Numbered from the stretch's first letter, positions 26,509 to 35,717 are shown. The stretch is DNA of 64,000 nucleotides from Leptospira licerasiae serovar Varillal str. VAR 010 (GCF_000244755.1 NZ_AHOO02000007.1:1-64000), one strand, 5' to 3'. The notes: a model not told the origin generated them from the sequence alone. Made by a program: numbers and translations.

Positions 26509-27048
26509 TTTTTCTTCTAGCTTCTTTTTGAAGTGTGCTTTTTCTAGTTTTATACAATAACGCATACAATTTTCTCGCTCGTTATTGGGCAAATCCAAAA
26601 CAATAGATAGTAACGACCATAACTGATTATTGTCATCTGTAAGTTGTAGTTCCGAGGCAATTCTTCCAAGAAGATCCAATTCGCCTTCTTTTAAGTTTTT
26701 GCATAGGTAGAACATTCTTGCAAAATTCAAATTCTCTTTAATGGATTTAGACAATCTTAGGGAATTGATGTCTTTATCAAACAAAGAGATCATCTCCGCT
26801 GCAGAAGCTTTCCAGACTCCCTTGCCTTTTGAGATGAATAGTTTTGAAATAGATTCTTTTTGGAGAAGACGGTCTAGAAAAGCTTCTGGTATAGCGGAAG
26901 CATTACGGCTATATCGATAGATAGTTGATTCACTTTTGTTGTGCTTTTTTGCAAATTCGGAAATTTCTTTATTGGAAGAGTATCCTTTCATTCGAAGTGC
27001 ATACATAAACCGCCTGCCGATAGTGTCTAATTGTTCTTTAGAATTCAT
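26494..27048 (-). CDS. HTH repressor-like protein 3
   Basis: A 184-aa protein with an N-terminal HTH (KGYSSNKEISEFAKKHNKSESTIYRYSRNASAIP), the family signature ISKLFISKGKGVWKAS, and C-terminal LWSLLSIVLDLPNNERENCMRYCIKLEKAHF aligning with repressor-like proteins 1 and 2. A perfect 13-bp palindrome lies 22 bp upstream of its start (27071-27083). Probably autoregulated and part of the lysogeny control circuit. Confidence 0.7.
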   Translation of the reverse strand: MNSKEQLDTIGRRFMYALRMKGYSSNKEISEFAKKHNKSESTIYRYSRNASAIPEAFLDRLLQKESISKLFISKGKGVWKASAAEMISLFDKDINSLRLSKSIKENLNFARMFYLCKNLKEGELDLLGRIASELQLTDDNNQLWSLLSIVLDLPNNERENCMRYCIKLEKAHFKKKLEEKSAKK

Positions 27049-27070
27049 TTGCCTTTCGTCGACCCCTTTC

Positions 27071-27083
27071 TGTCATAATGACA
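27071..27083. promoter_or_regulatory. Candidate operator of repressor 3
   Basis: TGTCATAATGACA, a perfect palindrome with 6-bp arms, sits in the promoter region of the repressor gene ending upstream at 27048. It differs from the candidate operator of repressor 1, suggesting distinct specificities. Confidence 0.45.
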
Positions 27084-27389
27084 AAAAAAATATAAAATCT
27101 GGCAAAATGAAAGAGTTTTTCTGATTGCTTGAAAAGAAAAAATTGAAAGATGAAGGCTTTCTAATATTTCCTGTCAGTCCCACAGGGGGTTGAAAAATAT
27201 TCGATTATGGGATATTTTCAGAGAAATTTGTATTTTATAAAGTAAATAATACAATTCTGGCTTATTCTGTTTCCCTTGAATAGGAGTTTCTAGTTTAGAA
27301 AAAAGGCTTAGGGAACAAAGAGAAAGAGAATTGAAATTAATAATAAATCTTTGTCTTCCATTCCAATTAAAGGAATTGAAGGGGGTCTT
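27084..27389. other. Intergenic region without recognised gene
   Basis: An AT-rich stretch between repressor 3 and the small membrane gene, separating leftward from rightward transcription. It contains A-runs and a GGGGGT ribosome site just before ATG 27390. A rightward promoter for the early/packaging genes is expected here, but I cannot fix its boxes. Nothing else seen. Confidence 0.4.
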
Positions 27390-27545
27390 ATGCTAGAAGT
27401 TTTATTTGGATTGATATCGATAATTGCCGGTTTTTTCCTAATTTATTTTGTAAGCAACCGCATTCTAAGCAAAGAGAAAACGGAAGAGTCGATCTTGAAA
27501 AGAGTGAATAAACATTACCCGGAGAAAAAAGTTTCGGAGAGATAG
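27390..27545 (+). CDS. Small single-TM membrane protein
   Basis: A 51-aa protein from ATG 27390, chosen over 27351 because a GGGGG ribosome site precedes it and the TM helix then begins at residue 4 (LFGLISIIAGFFLIYFVSNRIL). A charged tail follows (SKEKTEESILKRV). It is the size of a holin or small regulator, but no endolysin is nearby, so function is undetermined. Confidence 0.5.
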   Translation: MLEVLFGLISIIAGFFLIYFVSNRILSKEKTEESILKRVNKHYPEKKVSER

Positions 27546-27676
27546 AGGGCATTTTTAAGATTTCCAAAAAGTTTAGGGAATAGAAAAATTCTAAAGTACC
27601 TCTGGACGATAATATTTGAGTCTCGGTCGTAGAATTTAAAGACAAAAGGCGAACTACCTTTTGGAGAAGGACTGAA

Positions 27677-28027
27677 ATGTTTGGATCAACCAGAGAAGAA
27701 TATCATATATACCAGCACATCAAACGTGATTTTGATCGTGAGGCATGGGGAGCAACGGGCCGATTCTTTGCAGGGGCTTCAGCAAGAAGCCTTGCTATCA
27801 AAGAAGCAAAGCGGTTACAAGAGGAAGCGAGTCCGGGGGTAGAATATTCAGTCCAAATTCATCTATTTGGGATAAATGGAAATCACCGGCCTTGCAAAAT
27901 AAAAATCTGGAGAAATGGGATCGAATATGAAATCCCGAAAGATAAATTCCAATCTCAATCAAATTCGTTTTCTCGCACGAAAGAAGAAACTACTCCAAAG
28001 AATTCACTAGAACTAGCCTACCGATAA
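27677..28027 (+). CDS. Hypothetical phage protein
   Basis: A 116-aa soluble protein with a well placed start after GGAGAAGG. The sequence includes AGASARSLAIKEAKRLQEEASPGVEYSVQIHLFG, reading like a small alpha/beta protein. It precedes the methyltransferase in the same direction. No family recognised. Confidence 0.55.
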   Translation: MFGSTREEYHIYQHIKRDFDREAWGATGRFFAGASARSLAIKEAKRLQEEASPGVEYSVQIHLFGINGNHRPCKIKIWRNGIEYEIPKDKFQSQSNSFSRTKEETTPKNSLELAYR

Positions 28028-28057
28028 ACTGAAATAAAATACATTTAGGGAAGGGGA

Positions 28058-28078
28058 GGGGAAAGTAATCCCCCTTTT
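28058..28078 (+). other. GC hairpin in the methyltransferase leader
   Basis: GGGGA-AAGTAA-TCCCC followed by CTTTT, 8 bp before ATG 28086. It could be a weak terminator or attenuator, or could hide the purine-rich ribosome site (AAGGGGAGGGG) located upstream. Short stem, so low confidence. Confidence 0.3.
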
Positions 28079-28085
28079 ACTTCCT

Positions 28086-29159
28086 ATGATAAAGACTCCT
28101 GCCGACCTGCAAAATAAAGTAATTGTAGGAGATGCACTTCAAGTTCTTCAAAAAATCCCCAGTAATTCTGTCCATACAGTGATCACATCGCCTCCTTATT
28201 TTAATTTAAGGGACTATGGAATGAAAGGTCAGATCGGACATGAAAACACACTCGAAGAGTATGTGGAAAAGTTAGTCCTTGTCTTCCGTGAAATTAGGAG
28301 AGTCCTAAGAGATGATGGAACTGTTTGGATAAATTTAGGAGATTCATATAATAGCAGTTGGAAAAATAAAAGAAACGTAGATTCCTGGGACAGAAATAAA
28401 GAATTTGGAAAAAGAGTTACTGAACCCTCCAAGCTTACTGGTGCTCCAAGAATTGAGACACTAAAAAGAAAGAATTTGCTTGGAGTGCCTTGGAGAGTGG
28501 CTCTTGCATTGCAGGCCGATAGCTGGATACTCAGACAAGATATTATCTGGCATAAACCAAGCACTAAGCCTAACCCCGTTCAAGATAGATGTGTAACAAA
28601 TCACGAATACATTTTCCTATTATCTAAGAATCCCCTGTATTTCTACGATTTAGAAGCTGTAAGAGAACCGGCCGATACAACAAATCCAAATCACCCAAGC
28701 TATCGACCAAAAGCATTGGAGAAAAGAAGAAGTCGTATCTTAAATCAAAATACCAAATATAAAACGAACTTTAAGACAGTTTTAGAAACACGCAACAAGC
28801 GCTCTGTTTGGACAGTAACAACAAAAAGATTTAAAGGAGCGCATTTCGCAACTTTCCCTATCGATTTAATTGAACCGTGTGTGAAAGCTTCGACTTCGGA
28901 GAAGGGTGTTTGCGGTAAATGCGGAGCTCCTTGGGTTCGAAAGAAAAAGAAATTGGACGCGTGGGAAAGGGGATGTACTCACAAAGGACCGATCAAGCCA
29001 GCACTGGTTTTAGATCCCTTTGCTGGGGCTGGGACAACTGCGCTCGCCTCTAAGAAGCATGGTCGCGATTATTTGCTAATCGAGTTGAACCCAAAATACG
29101 CAAGCATGTCCCGAAGACGAATTAAAAAATACCTTAGAGGTTTAGATAAGGTTCCCTAA
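28086..29159 (+). CDS. Site-specific DNA methyltransferase (beta-type, N4-C or N6-A)
   Basis: A 357-aa enzyme. Motif IV TSPPYFNLRDYG near residue 35 comes first, and the AdoMet-binding motif I, LDPFAGAGTTALAS, with NPKYASM lies near residue 315, so the order is that of beta-class enzymes. TSPPY is most often N4-cytosine, but N6-adenine is possible. A CGKCGAPW...C insertion (about residues 278-300) suggests a zinc knuckle. No restriction endonuclease is adjacent, so it is an orphan phage methylase, typically protecting against host restriction or adjusting gene expression. Confidence 0.88.
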   Translation: MIKTPADLQNKVIVGDALQVLQKIPSNSVHTVITSPPYFNLRDYGMKGQIGHENTLEEYVEKLVLVFREIRRVLRDDGTVWINLGDSYNSSWKNKRNVDSWDRNKEFGKRVTEPSKLTGAPRIETLKRKNLLGVPWRVALALQADSWILRQDIIWHKPSTKPNPVQDRCVTNHEYIFLLSKNPLYFYDLEAVREPADTTNPNHPSYRPKALEKRRSRILNQNTKYKTNFKTVLETRNKRSVWTVTTKRFKGAHFATFPIDLIEPCVKASTSEKGVCGKCGAPWVRKKKKLDAWERGCTHKGPIKPALVLDPFAGAGTTALASKKHGRDYLLIELNPKYASMSRRRIKKYLRGLDKVP

Positions 29160-29220
29160 CGAATTTCAATAAGCAAAACGCAGATTTCAGGACTAAAAAT
29201 GCACTTTTTCAAATTAGGAA

Positions 29221-30147
29221 GTGGTGCAAGTCTCGAATGATCTAGAAGATCCTCAATTAAGAAACAATGAAAGAACTCGGATAACGGTTTCACTACCAGT
29301 AAGTTCTCTTTTTTTTCATCCAAAGAATGAAGAGCTTTTTGGAGTAAAGTCGGAAGAAACAATCTTCTCCTTAGCCGAAGATATTCGAATCAATGGACTC
29401 CAAGAACCAATCTCGGTTAAACCAACACCCGGGAATAAGTATTTAGTTTTATCAGGAGAAACAAGAGTCCGGGCAATTCGCCTTTTGGGTTGGGAATTGT
29501 GTCCGGGATACTTAGTAAGTCCGAAGGATGAACTTTCTTATCTTATATCTAGAAATGCAGGGAGACTACAGTTAGTATTTTCAATACGGCTTCGAATCTA
29601 TAAAATCGTTTGTCCAGATTTCTTAGAAGGAAAGAAGATTACACAGAATAGACTTCTAGCCGTTTCGAAGAGAACGAGAATATCAATTGCGACTCTCAAG
29701 TCAGACTTGAAAAAGATTCGAAAAGGTGATGCGAAGGAAGTAACGATAGAACAGCTTCGAGAACTTTGGGATAAAAAGAGAATAAAAAATGTCCGAGTGA
29801 ATATTTCGGATATGGGTGCAAGTGGTTTTGAACTTCAAATTCTCGGAAAGAACATTGAGTATAAATTTGGTCCGGGGAAATTTAAGAAAGTAGTACGAGA
29901 AGCAGCGGAAGCAGCACAGTCCGTATGGTTCGAAAAGAATTACAAACAGTCAAATTTAGAAACGGCCGGCCGAATTCGAGAAATAAGAAAAGAAGCCAAA
30001 CTTACACAACTGCAGTTAGCTCAGCTTTTAGGATATTCTCAAAGTTATTTCGCGGAGTTAGAGGGGGGAAAGTGGGAATGCTCGAATACTCTCTTTAATG
30101 ATATTTGCCAGGTCTGTGAAGAATATATAGAGAAGCGGGGAGGGTAG
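29221..30147 (+). CDS. ParB-like domain fused to XRE helix-turn-helix
   Basis: A 308-aa protein with a GTG start at 29221. Residues 25-110 form a ParB/Srx domain (LPVSSLFFHPKNEELFG...GLQEPISVKPTPGNKYLVLSGETRVRAIRLLGW), with GETR in the nucleotide-binding box. A central helical region and a C-terminal XRE HTH (IREIRKEAKLTQLQLAQLLGYSQSYFAELEGGKWECS, about residues 245-285) follow. This is a second ParB-fold protein distinct from parB. It sits before the packaging genes, so a transcriptional regulator is more likely than a partition protein. Confidence 0.75.
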   Translation: MVQVSNDLEDPQLRNNERTRITVSLPVSSLFFHPKNEELFGVKSEETIFSLAEDIRINGLQEPISVKPTPGNKYLVLSGETRVRAIRLLGWELCPGYLVSPKDELSYLISRNAGRLQLVFSIRLRIYKIVCPDFLEGKKITQNRLLAVSKRTRISIATLKSDLKKIRKGDAKEVTIEQLRELWDKKRIKNVRVNISDMGASGFELQILGKNIEYKFGPGKFKKVVREAAEAAQSVWFEKNYKQSNLETAGRIREIRKEAKLTQLQLAQLLGYSQSYFAELEGGKWECSNTLFNDICQVCEEYIEKRGG

Positions 30148-30224
30148 GGGTGATCCCAAAGAAATCCGTTATTCTTAACTTGGAAATTGCAGGGAACTTA
30201 AAGCTTTGAGAATAACTTCAGCGA

Positions 30225-30560
30225 ATGGAAGAAATCTTTGCATATACGATCGTTTCCTTATTAATTATTTCTATTATATCAACCTTTGTATTTGGATTTA
30301 TTGCGGTTCGAACCTTGTTGAAGCTCCGTGAAATTCATCTAAAGGCAACCGGTGTAATGGTTCCATGCACATTTCGAATCTTCGGGGACGAAGAATACTT
30401 CGCTGTAAAAGCAGACGATCTTATAGAAAATAGCAAAATTAAAGACGAAGAAGAAATATCCTTTTTTAGCGAGGATGAGTTAAAAGAAAGAATCCAAATG
30501 CTAATTCAAGAAGACTTTAAATTACCAAGAGAAAGAAAGGCTGGAGCATTGAACCTTTAG
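30225..30560 (+). CDS. Single-TM hypothetical protein
   Basis: A 111-aa protein with an N-terminal TM helix (about residues 8-30, IVSLLIISIISTFVFGFIAV) and an acidic cytoplasmic or periplasmic tail (DEEEISFFSEDELKERIQML). Lies 13 bp upstream of the small terminase gene. Not recognised. Confidence 0.5.
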   Translation: MEEIFAYTIVSLLIISIISTFVFGFIAVRTLLKLREIHLKATGVMVPCTFRIFGDEEYFAVKADDLIENSKIKDEEEISFFSEDELKERIQMLIQEDFKLPRERKAGALNL

Positions 30561-30573
30561 CAATGCAAGGAGA

Positions 30574-31155
30574 ATGGTTTCCAAGCCCAAGAATACAAAA
30601 TCAAAAACACTCAATCCTCAAAAACTGGATAAAGTAAAAGCCGACTATTTAAAAGGTCTATCCAGAGAAGAAATCTGTTCCTTATACAAAATCACATACA
30701 AACAATTAGACCACTATATTAGATCTCAAAACTGGAATGAGAAAAGACGGGAAATCACGAGAAAAACCGAGGAAAAATTCGCGGATTTAATCGCTGATTC
30801 GAAAGCCCGAGCGCTCGCAGAAATGAATGAAGAAGCGAGAGAGATTATTCAAAATTGCATGAAAGAATTTAGGAACGCCTCGAATTGGCAGACTAAATTT
30901 TCCACCGATGATAACGGACGAGAGACAATCACAATACCATACGCTCAATTGGCTGCTTTAGGAAAGCTTTGGAGAGATGCTTGGAATCGAAGACTTAGGT
31001 CACTCGGTGAAGCAGATTCGATCAAGGATGTATCTGACTTTCAGGGAGAAGCTACAAGACCAATCTTACAAGTACTTACGATGGTCGGGATAAAACCAGA
31101 GGCGGTGGAGAAGGTGATCCACCGTGCGGGGCAAGTCTCAGACAAAGAAGACTGA
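30574..31155 (+). CDS. Terminase small subunit
   Basis: A 193-aa protein beginning with a basic arm, then an HTH of small-terminase type (KADYLKGLSREEICSLYKITYKQLDHYIRSQNWNEKRREI) and a coiled segment (EEKFADLIADSKARALAEMNEEAREI). An AAGGAG ribosome site almost abuts ATG 30574. It overlaps terL by 32 bp. Small terminases recognise phage DNA and load the motor. Confidence 0.72.
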   Translation: MVSKPKNTKSKTLNPQKLDKVKADYLKGLSREEICSLYKITYKQLDHYIRSQNWNEKRREITRKTEEKFADLIADSKARALAEMNEEAREIIQNCMKEFRNASNWQTKFSTDDNGRETITIPYAQLAALGKLWRDAWNRRLRSLGEADSIKDVSDFQGEATRPILQVLTMVGIKPEAVEKVIHRAGQVSDKED

Positions 31156-32566
31156 ATATAAAGATCTTGAGGTTAAAGAGGAAAACGATCTTACAAAGTA
31201 TTTCTCTCCAAAACAAATCACCGCTCTTATAGAGGACTGGCAAAGCGATCTTATACAAGAGATTTGTTACGACGGAGGCGCAAGAAGCGGAAAAACTTAT
31301 CTCATAGTTAAAGCAATTATTTCCAGGGCATGGCTTAGTCCTGGTTCAAGACATTTAATTGCACGGTATAGACTAAACCACCTTCGAATTTCTGTTTGGA
31401 GACAAACCCTTCTTCCTTGCTTGAAGGAAATGGGGTTTATCCGTGGGAGAGATTACGAACTAAACGAATCAGAATTTCTAATACAGTTCTCAAACGGTGC
31501 AGAGATCTACGCCGCCGGTCTAGATGACTCAGACCGCGTGGAAAAGATCATGGGGACCGAGTTCAACACGATCTTTCTGAACGAGGCCACTCAGCTTTCC
31601 TTTGCGACCTTTCAAAAAATGAAAACAAGGCTCTCGCATGTTAGAGAGGGCCTTACAAACAAAATGATCGTGGATTGTAATCCTAGGAATCGTTTTCACT
31701 GGATCTATCGCTACTTTGTACTAAGACAAGATCCTGAAACAGGCGAGGCACTTCCGCTTCGCCGGATGCAAAGAATCGCAAGGAGGCACTGGACTCCTTT
31801 AGATAACCCATTCATTTCAACAGAATACAAAGAAATGCTCTCAGAGCTTACGGGAGTTGAAAGGGACCGTCTTTACTTAGGGGAGTGGGTAGACACTGAG
31901 GGCCTCGTTTACGGGGGATTTGAATCTGCAATCGTTGAACCATTCACAATACCGAAGCACTGGGATTGTGCAGGTGCGGTTGACTTTGGATATACGAACC
32001 CGTTTGCGTTTCTTTGGCTTTATTATGATAAGTCGAACGAGACTTGGTATTTAGCAGATGAATACTATGTAAGAGAAAAGACAGTCCGAGCACACTGCGA
32101 GGAATTAAGAAAGAAACGAAGACCAAATCTCTTTATAGTCGCAGACCACGACGCGGAAGACCGGGCCACAATGGCCGAGTGCGGGTTTCCGACGGTCGCC
32201 GCTGATAAGGATGTAACGACTGGAATCCAAGCAGTTCTAAAACTTCTTTTTTCAACGAAGGGAGTTAAACTTCGAATCTTTAGAAGCTGTGTCCATATCA
32301 TAGAAGAACTATCTGTATATTCTTGGGAACCAGCCAAGGAAGGAAAAAATACAAAAGAGATTCCAATCAAATACCTAGACCACGCTCTTGATGCACTAAG
32401 GTATTTTGCACTTAAGATCGTAGGAAATAAAAGAAGAATTGTTACAAGGGAACTAGATAAGATAAAAGAAGAGAAGAAGGCAAAAGGAAAAACGTTGTCA
32501 GACATTCGATCCGATCGACTGAGTAAAATGGGAATCGATCCAGGTCTATTCTTAGGGAAGTCCTAA
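31124..32566 (+). CDS. terL: Phage terminase large subunit
   Basis: A 480-aa packaging motor starting at GTG 31124 inside the small-subunit gene. ATPase: Walker A GGARSGKT (about residue 51) and Walker B TIFLNEAT (about 150), with coupling residues in IVDCNPRN. Nuclease: GAVDFGYTN (about 284), VADHDAED and YLDHALDALRYF give the acidic RNase-H-like residues. Closest in layout to PBSX-type terminases (phage_term_2). It couples ATP hydrolysis to genome packaging and cutting. Confidence 0.93.
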   Translation: MRGKSQTKKTEYKDLEVKEENDLTKYFSPKQITALIEDWQSDLIQEICYDGGARSGKTYLIVKAIISRAWLSPGSRHLIARYRLNHLRISVWRQTLLPCLKEMGFIRGRDYELNESEFLIQFSNGAEIYAAGLDDSDRVEKIMGTEFNTIFLNEATQLSFATFQKMKTRLSHVREGLTNKMIVDCNPRNRFHWIYRYFVLRQDPETGEALPLRRMQRIARRHWTPLDNPFISTEYKEMLSELTGVERDRLYLGEWVDTEGLVYGGFESAIVEPFTIPKHWDCAGAVDFGYTNPFAFLWLYYDKSNETWYLADEYYVREKTVRAHCEELRKKRRPNLFIVADHDAEDRATMAECGFPTVAADKDVTTGIQAVLKLLFSTKGVKLRIFRSCVHIIEELSVYSWEPAKEGKNTKEIPIKYLDHALDALRYFALKIVGNKRRIVTRELDKIKEEKKAKGKTLSDIRSDRLSKMGIDPGLFLGKS

Positions 32567-32668
32567 GAATTTTTAAAGAAATTGTAAAATCCGAAGAATC
32601 TCAACGAACCGATACAAAGATCTTATCTTACGATTTGGAAAACATCTGACAAAAGAGGAAATACATCC

Positions 32669-32977
32669 ATGTCCGAAAGTTCCATAGCTCCTACAAGTAT
32701 CGAGTTGCACGATGAAATAGAAGTTCCTTTTCCAAAGGGAGAAGTCGTTGCGAACAATGAATCTAATTCGACCACTATTAAATCGAAAGAAAAAATCCAA
32801 GGTGGGGGAAGAGATACAAGCTTGGCTCAGGCCGTAATGAGTCTTTCCGAAGAGGATAGGCAGTCTATCGATGATAGTATAGTTTCCTCCGTTAATAGCA
32901 AACAGGACAGAGATACAAGATTACAGATTTTCTGCTGGAAAGTCCAAACCCTTCTATTGAAACAAAAATTGATTTAA
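32669..32977 (+). CDS. Hypothetical protein between terminase and minor head gene
   Basis: A 102-aa, low-complexity hydrophilic protein (Ser/Glu/Lys rich) with a short C-terminal helix. It occupies the place where a portal gene is expected but is far too short and shows no portal features. A CCGATA element lies 60 nt upstream (32609). Function unknown. Confidence 0.45.
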   Translation: MSESSIAPTSIELHDEIEVPFPKGEVVANNESNSTTIKSKEKIQGGGRDTSLAQAVMSLSEEDRQSIDDSIVSSVNSKQDRDTRLQIFCWKVQTLLLKQKLI

Positions 32978-32996
32978 AAGAAAAAGGAATCCCCAA

Positions 32997-34565
32997 ATGC
33001 AAAGGGAGTCACCTTTTTCAGATTATAGAGTACTTCGAGAGCTGCAATACATGTGGCTCTTTTATTTTCTAAGTCTGCAATGGAATTTAATTGGAAACTC
33101 ATCCCAAGCGATCCGAATTGAAATCAGGAAAGCAAACTGGATGGATGCTATTGGATCTATTCGCAGAAAGTTCTTCGGCACTCTATTGGATCGACCAAGG
33201 TTCTTCGGTAAAACGATCAATGTAAAACTACCCGAAAGCCCATATTCGAATAAAGAAGAACGAAATAAAATTAGAAGCTTAGAGTTTCCCGAGGGGATCA
33301 TCTCTCGCGATGAATTAGAAGAAGCAGACCAGGGGGTATTTGATTTCCTGGCCCAAGATTGGAATCGGATTTATAAAGAGGAAAGGGATAAAGCGACGAT
33401 CCTCGGTTATATTGCGGAGTATTTACTCGGACAAGGAGAAGATCCAGACGAGTTAAAAGCTATGTCTATCCCTGAGTTTTCGCAAAAAGCAAAGGAATAT
33501 AATCTTCCAGGTCTTGAGGACATCGACGAATTGGAAGAACGAACCGGACTTACTCGCGACCAAACTTACGCTTTAATCTATGGTCAAGCTAAGGGAGCCG
33601 AATGGCTAGCTATTTATGATAAGAACGGACAGAGAAGCGGAAAGGCGTATGATCTGATTACCAGAATGTACCGTGAACAAATCGCGGAAGCTCTCGTTCG
33701 GGGATCCACGATTTCAGATATTCGGTCCCTCATGGTTTCGCCGGATGACGACGAGATAAAGGAAGCTTTCGGTTTATTTGAAGAAGGTATAAGCGACTTT
33801 CAAAGGAGTCTACGAGAAAGGAGGTATGAAAAGTTAGTCACAGACCATCTAAACCGGGAAATGCAGAGATTCGCTTTCACCGAATGCAGTATCAATTTCA
33901 ATAACGGGAAATTGTTGAGGCTTGTAAATGAAGGAGGAAGAGAGGCTCAATACGTTCAATTTACAAAGGGTTCGTATGCTGTAGACAGTAGTTCTCATAA
34001 TCACTCGCCTGTTTCTTGCAGAAAGTGTATAGAAATGCTTGGTCAAGTTGCCCGGTTATTTCCTTCGGAAGATTCTCTTCGGGACAAAGAGTATATGAGG
34101 TCCCTTGGGCTTATATGGCTTGGCAGAGATCAATTTTTTGGAGACTCAAAGACTACAACAGCGGTATGGCCTGGAAAAACGAATGCTGAACGTTCTATGG
34201 ACGAATGGTGGTTATGCTGTCCTATGCACCCAAACTGTTCTTGTGTTTATGAAGATCTTGGCGAAGAGATTTCCGAGGACCAGACTGAAATCTCGGACGA
34301 AATCCTAAATATATTCGATTCCGGACAAAGAAGAGAGAAAGAGTTTCAGGAAAGATCCAGAATTCGTTATGAAGCCGACCTGGAAGCAAATAGAGAGGCA
34401 AATCGTCTAGAAAAGATATACGGCCCTATTCACAAGGCTGGAGTTTATGAAAACGGACTTTGGGAAGAACCAACATGTGACCATTTACCCGAGGAATCTA
34501 CTGATCCTTGGCTATGCTCATACATTGATTGGAGAGATGCGATTCTGAAGTTAGAAAAAACCTAA
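32997..34565 (+). CDS. MuF/SPP1-gp7-like minor head morphogenesis protein with extra N-terminal region
   Basis: A 522-aa protein. The part from about residue 170 matches minor head proteins: YDLITRMYREQIAEALVRGSTISDIRSLM, and the Cys/His cluster CRKC...CPMHPNCSC near residues 342-420, which corresponds to the HPNCRC motif of Mu gpF/SPP1 gp7. The first 160 residues (FSDYRVLRELQYMWLFYFLSLQWNLIGNS...) are not typical and could contribute a portal-proximal function. Such proteins enter the procapsid and help DNA exit. Located directly after the terminase. Confidence 0.72.
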   Translation: MQRESPFSDYRVLRELQYMWLFYFLSLQWNLIGNSSQAIRIEIRKANWMDAIGSIRRKFFGTLLDRPRFFGKTINVKLPESPYSNKEERNKIRSLEFPEGIISRDELEEADQGVFDFLAQDWNRIYKEERDKATILGYIAEYLLGQGEDPDELKAMSIPEFSQKAKEYNLPGLEDIDELEERTGLTRDQTYALIYGQAKGAEWLAIYDKNGQRSGKAYDLITRMYREQIAEALVRGSTISDIRSLMVSPDDDEIKEAFGLFEEGISDFQRSLRERRYEKLVTDHLNREMQRFAFTECSINFNNGKLLRLVNEGGREAQYVQFTKGSYAVDSSSHNHSPVSCRKCIEMLGQVARLFPSEDSLRDKEYMRSLGLIWLGRDQFFGDSKTTTAVWPGKTNAERSMDEWWLCCPMHPNCSCVYEDLGEEISEDQTEISDEILNIFDSGQRREKEFQERSRIRYEADLEANREANRLEKIYGPIHKAGVYENGLWEEPTCDHLPEESTDPWLCSYIDWRDAILKLEKT

Positions 34566-34578
34566 TTTCAGATCTTTT

Positions 34579-34585
34579 CCGATAA
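34579..34585 (+). promoter_or_regulatory. CCGATAA element (candidate late promoter -10)
   Basis: CCGATAA begins 32 nt upstream of ATG 34611. The same spacing recurs before several other virion genes. Resembles the sigma-28 -10 box GCCGATAA; no clear -35. Confidence 0.5.
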
Positions 34586-34610
34586 TCTGGAGATTCGGTA
34601 TTTTCTCTGT

Positions 34611-35717
34611 ATGAAAAAAACCGGCCTTGGTGGCGAAACACCTTTTCCAATATCGACAAAACCCAATATGTTCACTCCTCTTAGTAATGAGGAGTTACTG
34701 ACAAGAAGAGGTGAGTCTGCTCTTTGGTATCGGCTAAGTCCTTGTCCATGTCCAAGTGGAGATAAAACCCCAGACTGCCCCTTTTGCTTTGAAGGCCAGA
34801 TCCGAACCTTTCAAGAAGACTTAGAAATACGAGAAGAAGTGTCCTGGAAGGTTTCTGGAAGTTCTATCTGGACCCGTTATTCTCCAATTTCCGAAATAGA
34901 GGAAGCGATACTTGTAACGAGAGGTGAAAGAAGACCTCTACACATTAAGGATATACAAAGCGAATATTTCAATGTCGAAGAAAACCTCAAATATTGGAAC
35001 ATTGTAGAACTTAAATATAAAGTTTCGATGCTCGAGGAAACAGTCATTGAAGCGATTGGAGACAATGACTTTACTCTCTTTCCAAAGCTTCCTGACGGTG
35101 TGATCGTCGATGTTTTAGAGACTTACAAGATTGAAGTGGATGGAAGATCCACTCGAGTCAAGCACACTGCTTTCTCCTTAAATTCTATCACCTTTGCAAA
35201 TAGAACAAACGGTTTGTATCGGATAAGAATTCGGTATTTCTCACCGATAAAAATTGCATACAGAACTTTCAATGTAGATAATAGAAAGGCTTTTGAAAAA
35301 AGCCAGATCCATTTCCAGGACGGTGAGCTCATGGGAGTTATTGGTTCCGGCTACCGCCTTGGTCAAGGAGATATATTCACGCTGTTAAAATCGACACTAC
35401 GACACTCGGATTTTGTTCAACCTACGAATAAAGAGATCGATCGTCTTTCTTATTCACCTATTGCTTATATCGATAGTGTAATTTCAAAAGGACCAAACGG
35501 ACTAATTGAACATAAGAAGGGTTTGGAATACGTTCAGTTCGGAGATTCTAAGATTCGCTGGATCGACGATAAGCCAAGGAATGGATACACTGTAATATAT
35601 GATTATTTCCAAACTTTCAGGGTCACTGGATTTATCGAAGCCGGTTCCGGAGAAGATCGACCTAAGCCCAGAGTATTTAAAATGAAACCAGTTCCTAGTT
35701 TTAATGCTCGGGAATAA
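34611..35717 (+). CDS. Hypothetical virion protein with Cys knuckle
   Basis: A 368-aa protein. An early CPCPSGDKTPDCPFC motif (about residues 46-60) looks like a zinc knuckle. The rest is beta-rich (VRIDQ-like strands, YRIRIRYFSPIKIAYRTF, GYTVIYDYFQTFRVTGFIEAGSG). Position between minor head protein and polyvalent protein suggests a head-tail or internal virion component. Not recognised. Confidence 0.6.
   Translation: MKKTGLGGETPFPISTKPNMFTPLSNEELLTRRGESALWYRLSPCPCPSGDKTPDCPFCFEGQIRTFQEDLEIREEVSWKVSGSSIWTRYSPISEIEEAILVTRGERRPLHIKDIQSEYFNVEENLKYWNIVELKYKVSMLEETVIEAIGDNDFTLFPKLPDGVIVDVLETYKIEVDGRSTRVKHTAFSLNSITFANRTNGLYRIRIRYFSPIKIAYRTFNVDNRKAFEKSQIHFQDGELMGVIGSGYRLGQGDIFTLLKSTLRHSDFVQPTNKEIDRLSYSPIAYIDSVISKGPNGLIEHKKGLEYVQFGDSKIRWIDDKPRNGYTVIYDYFQTFRVTGFIEAGSGEDRPKPRVFKMKPVPSFNARE

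Noticed and set aside
27071..27083. TGTCATAATGACA as a Fur- or LexA-type host box
   Set aside because: Does not match either consensus, and it sits in a repressor promoter; treated as a phage operator candidate.
28021..28027. CCGATAA at the end of the 116-aa gene as a late element
   Set aside because: It overlaps the stop codon (TAC CGA TAA) and lies 65 nt from the next start, unlike the 30-35 nt spacing of the others.
20327..29220. CRISPR array, tRNA or insertion sequence in the accessory region
   Set aside because: No regularly spaced repeats, cloverleaf-like sequence or transposase found when reading the gaps.
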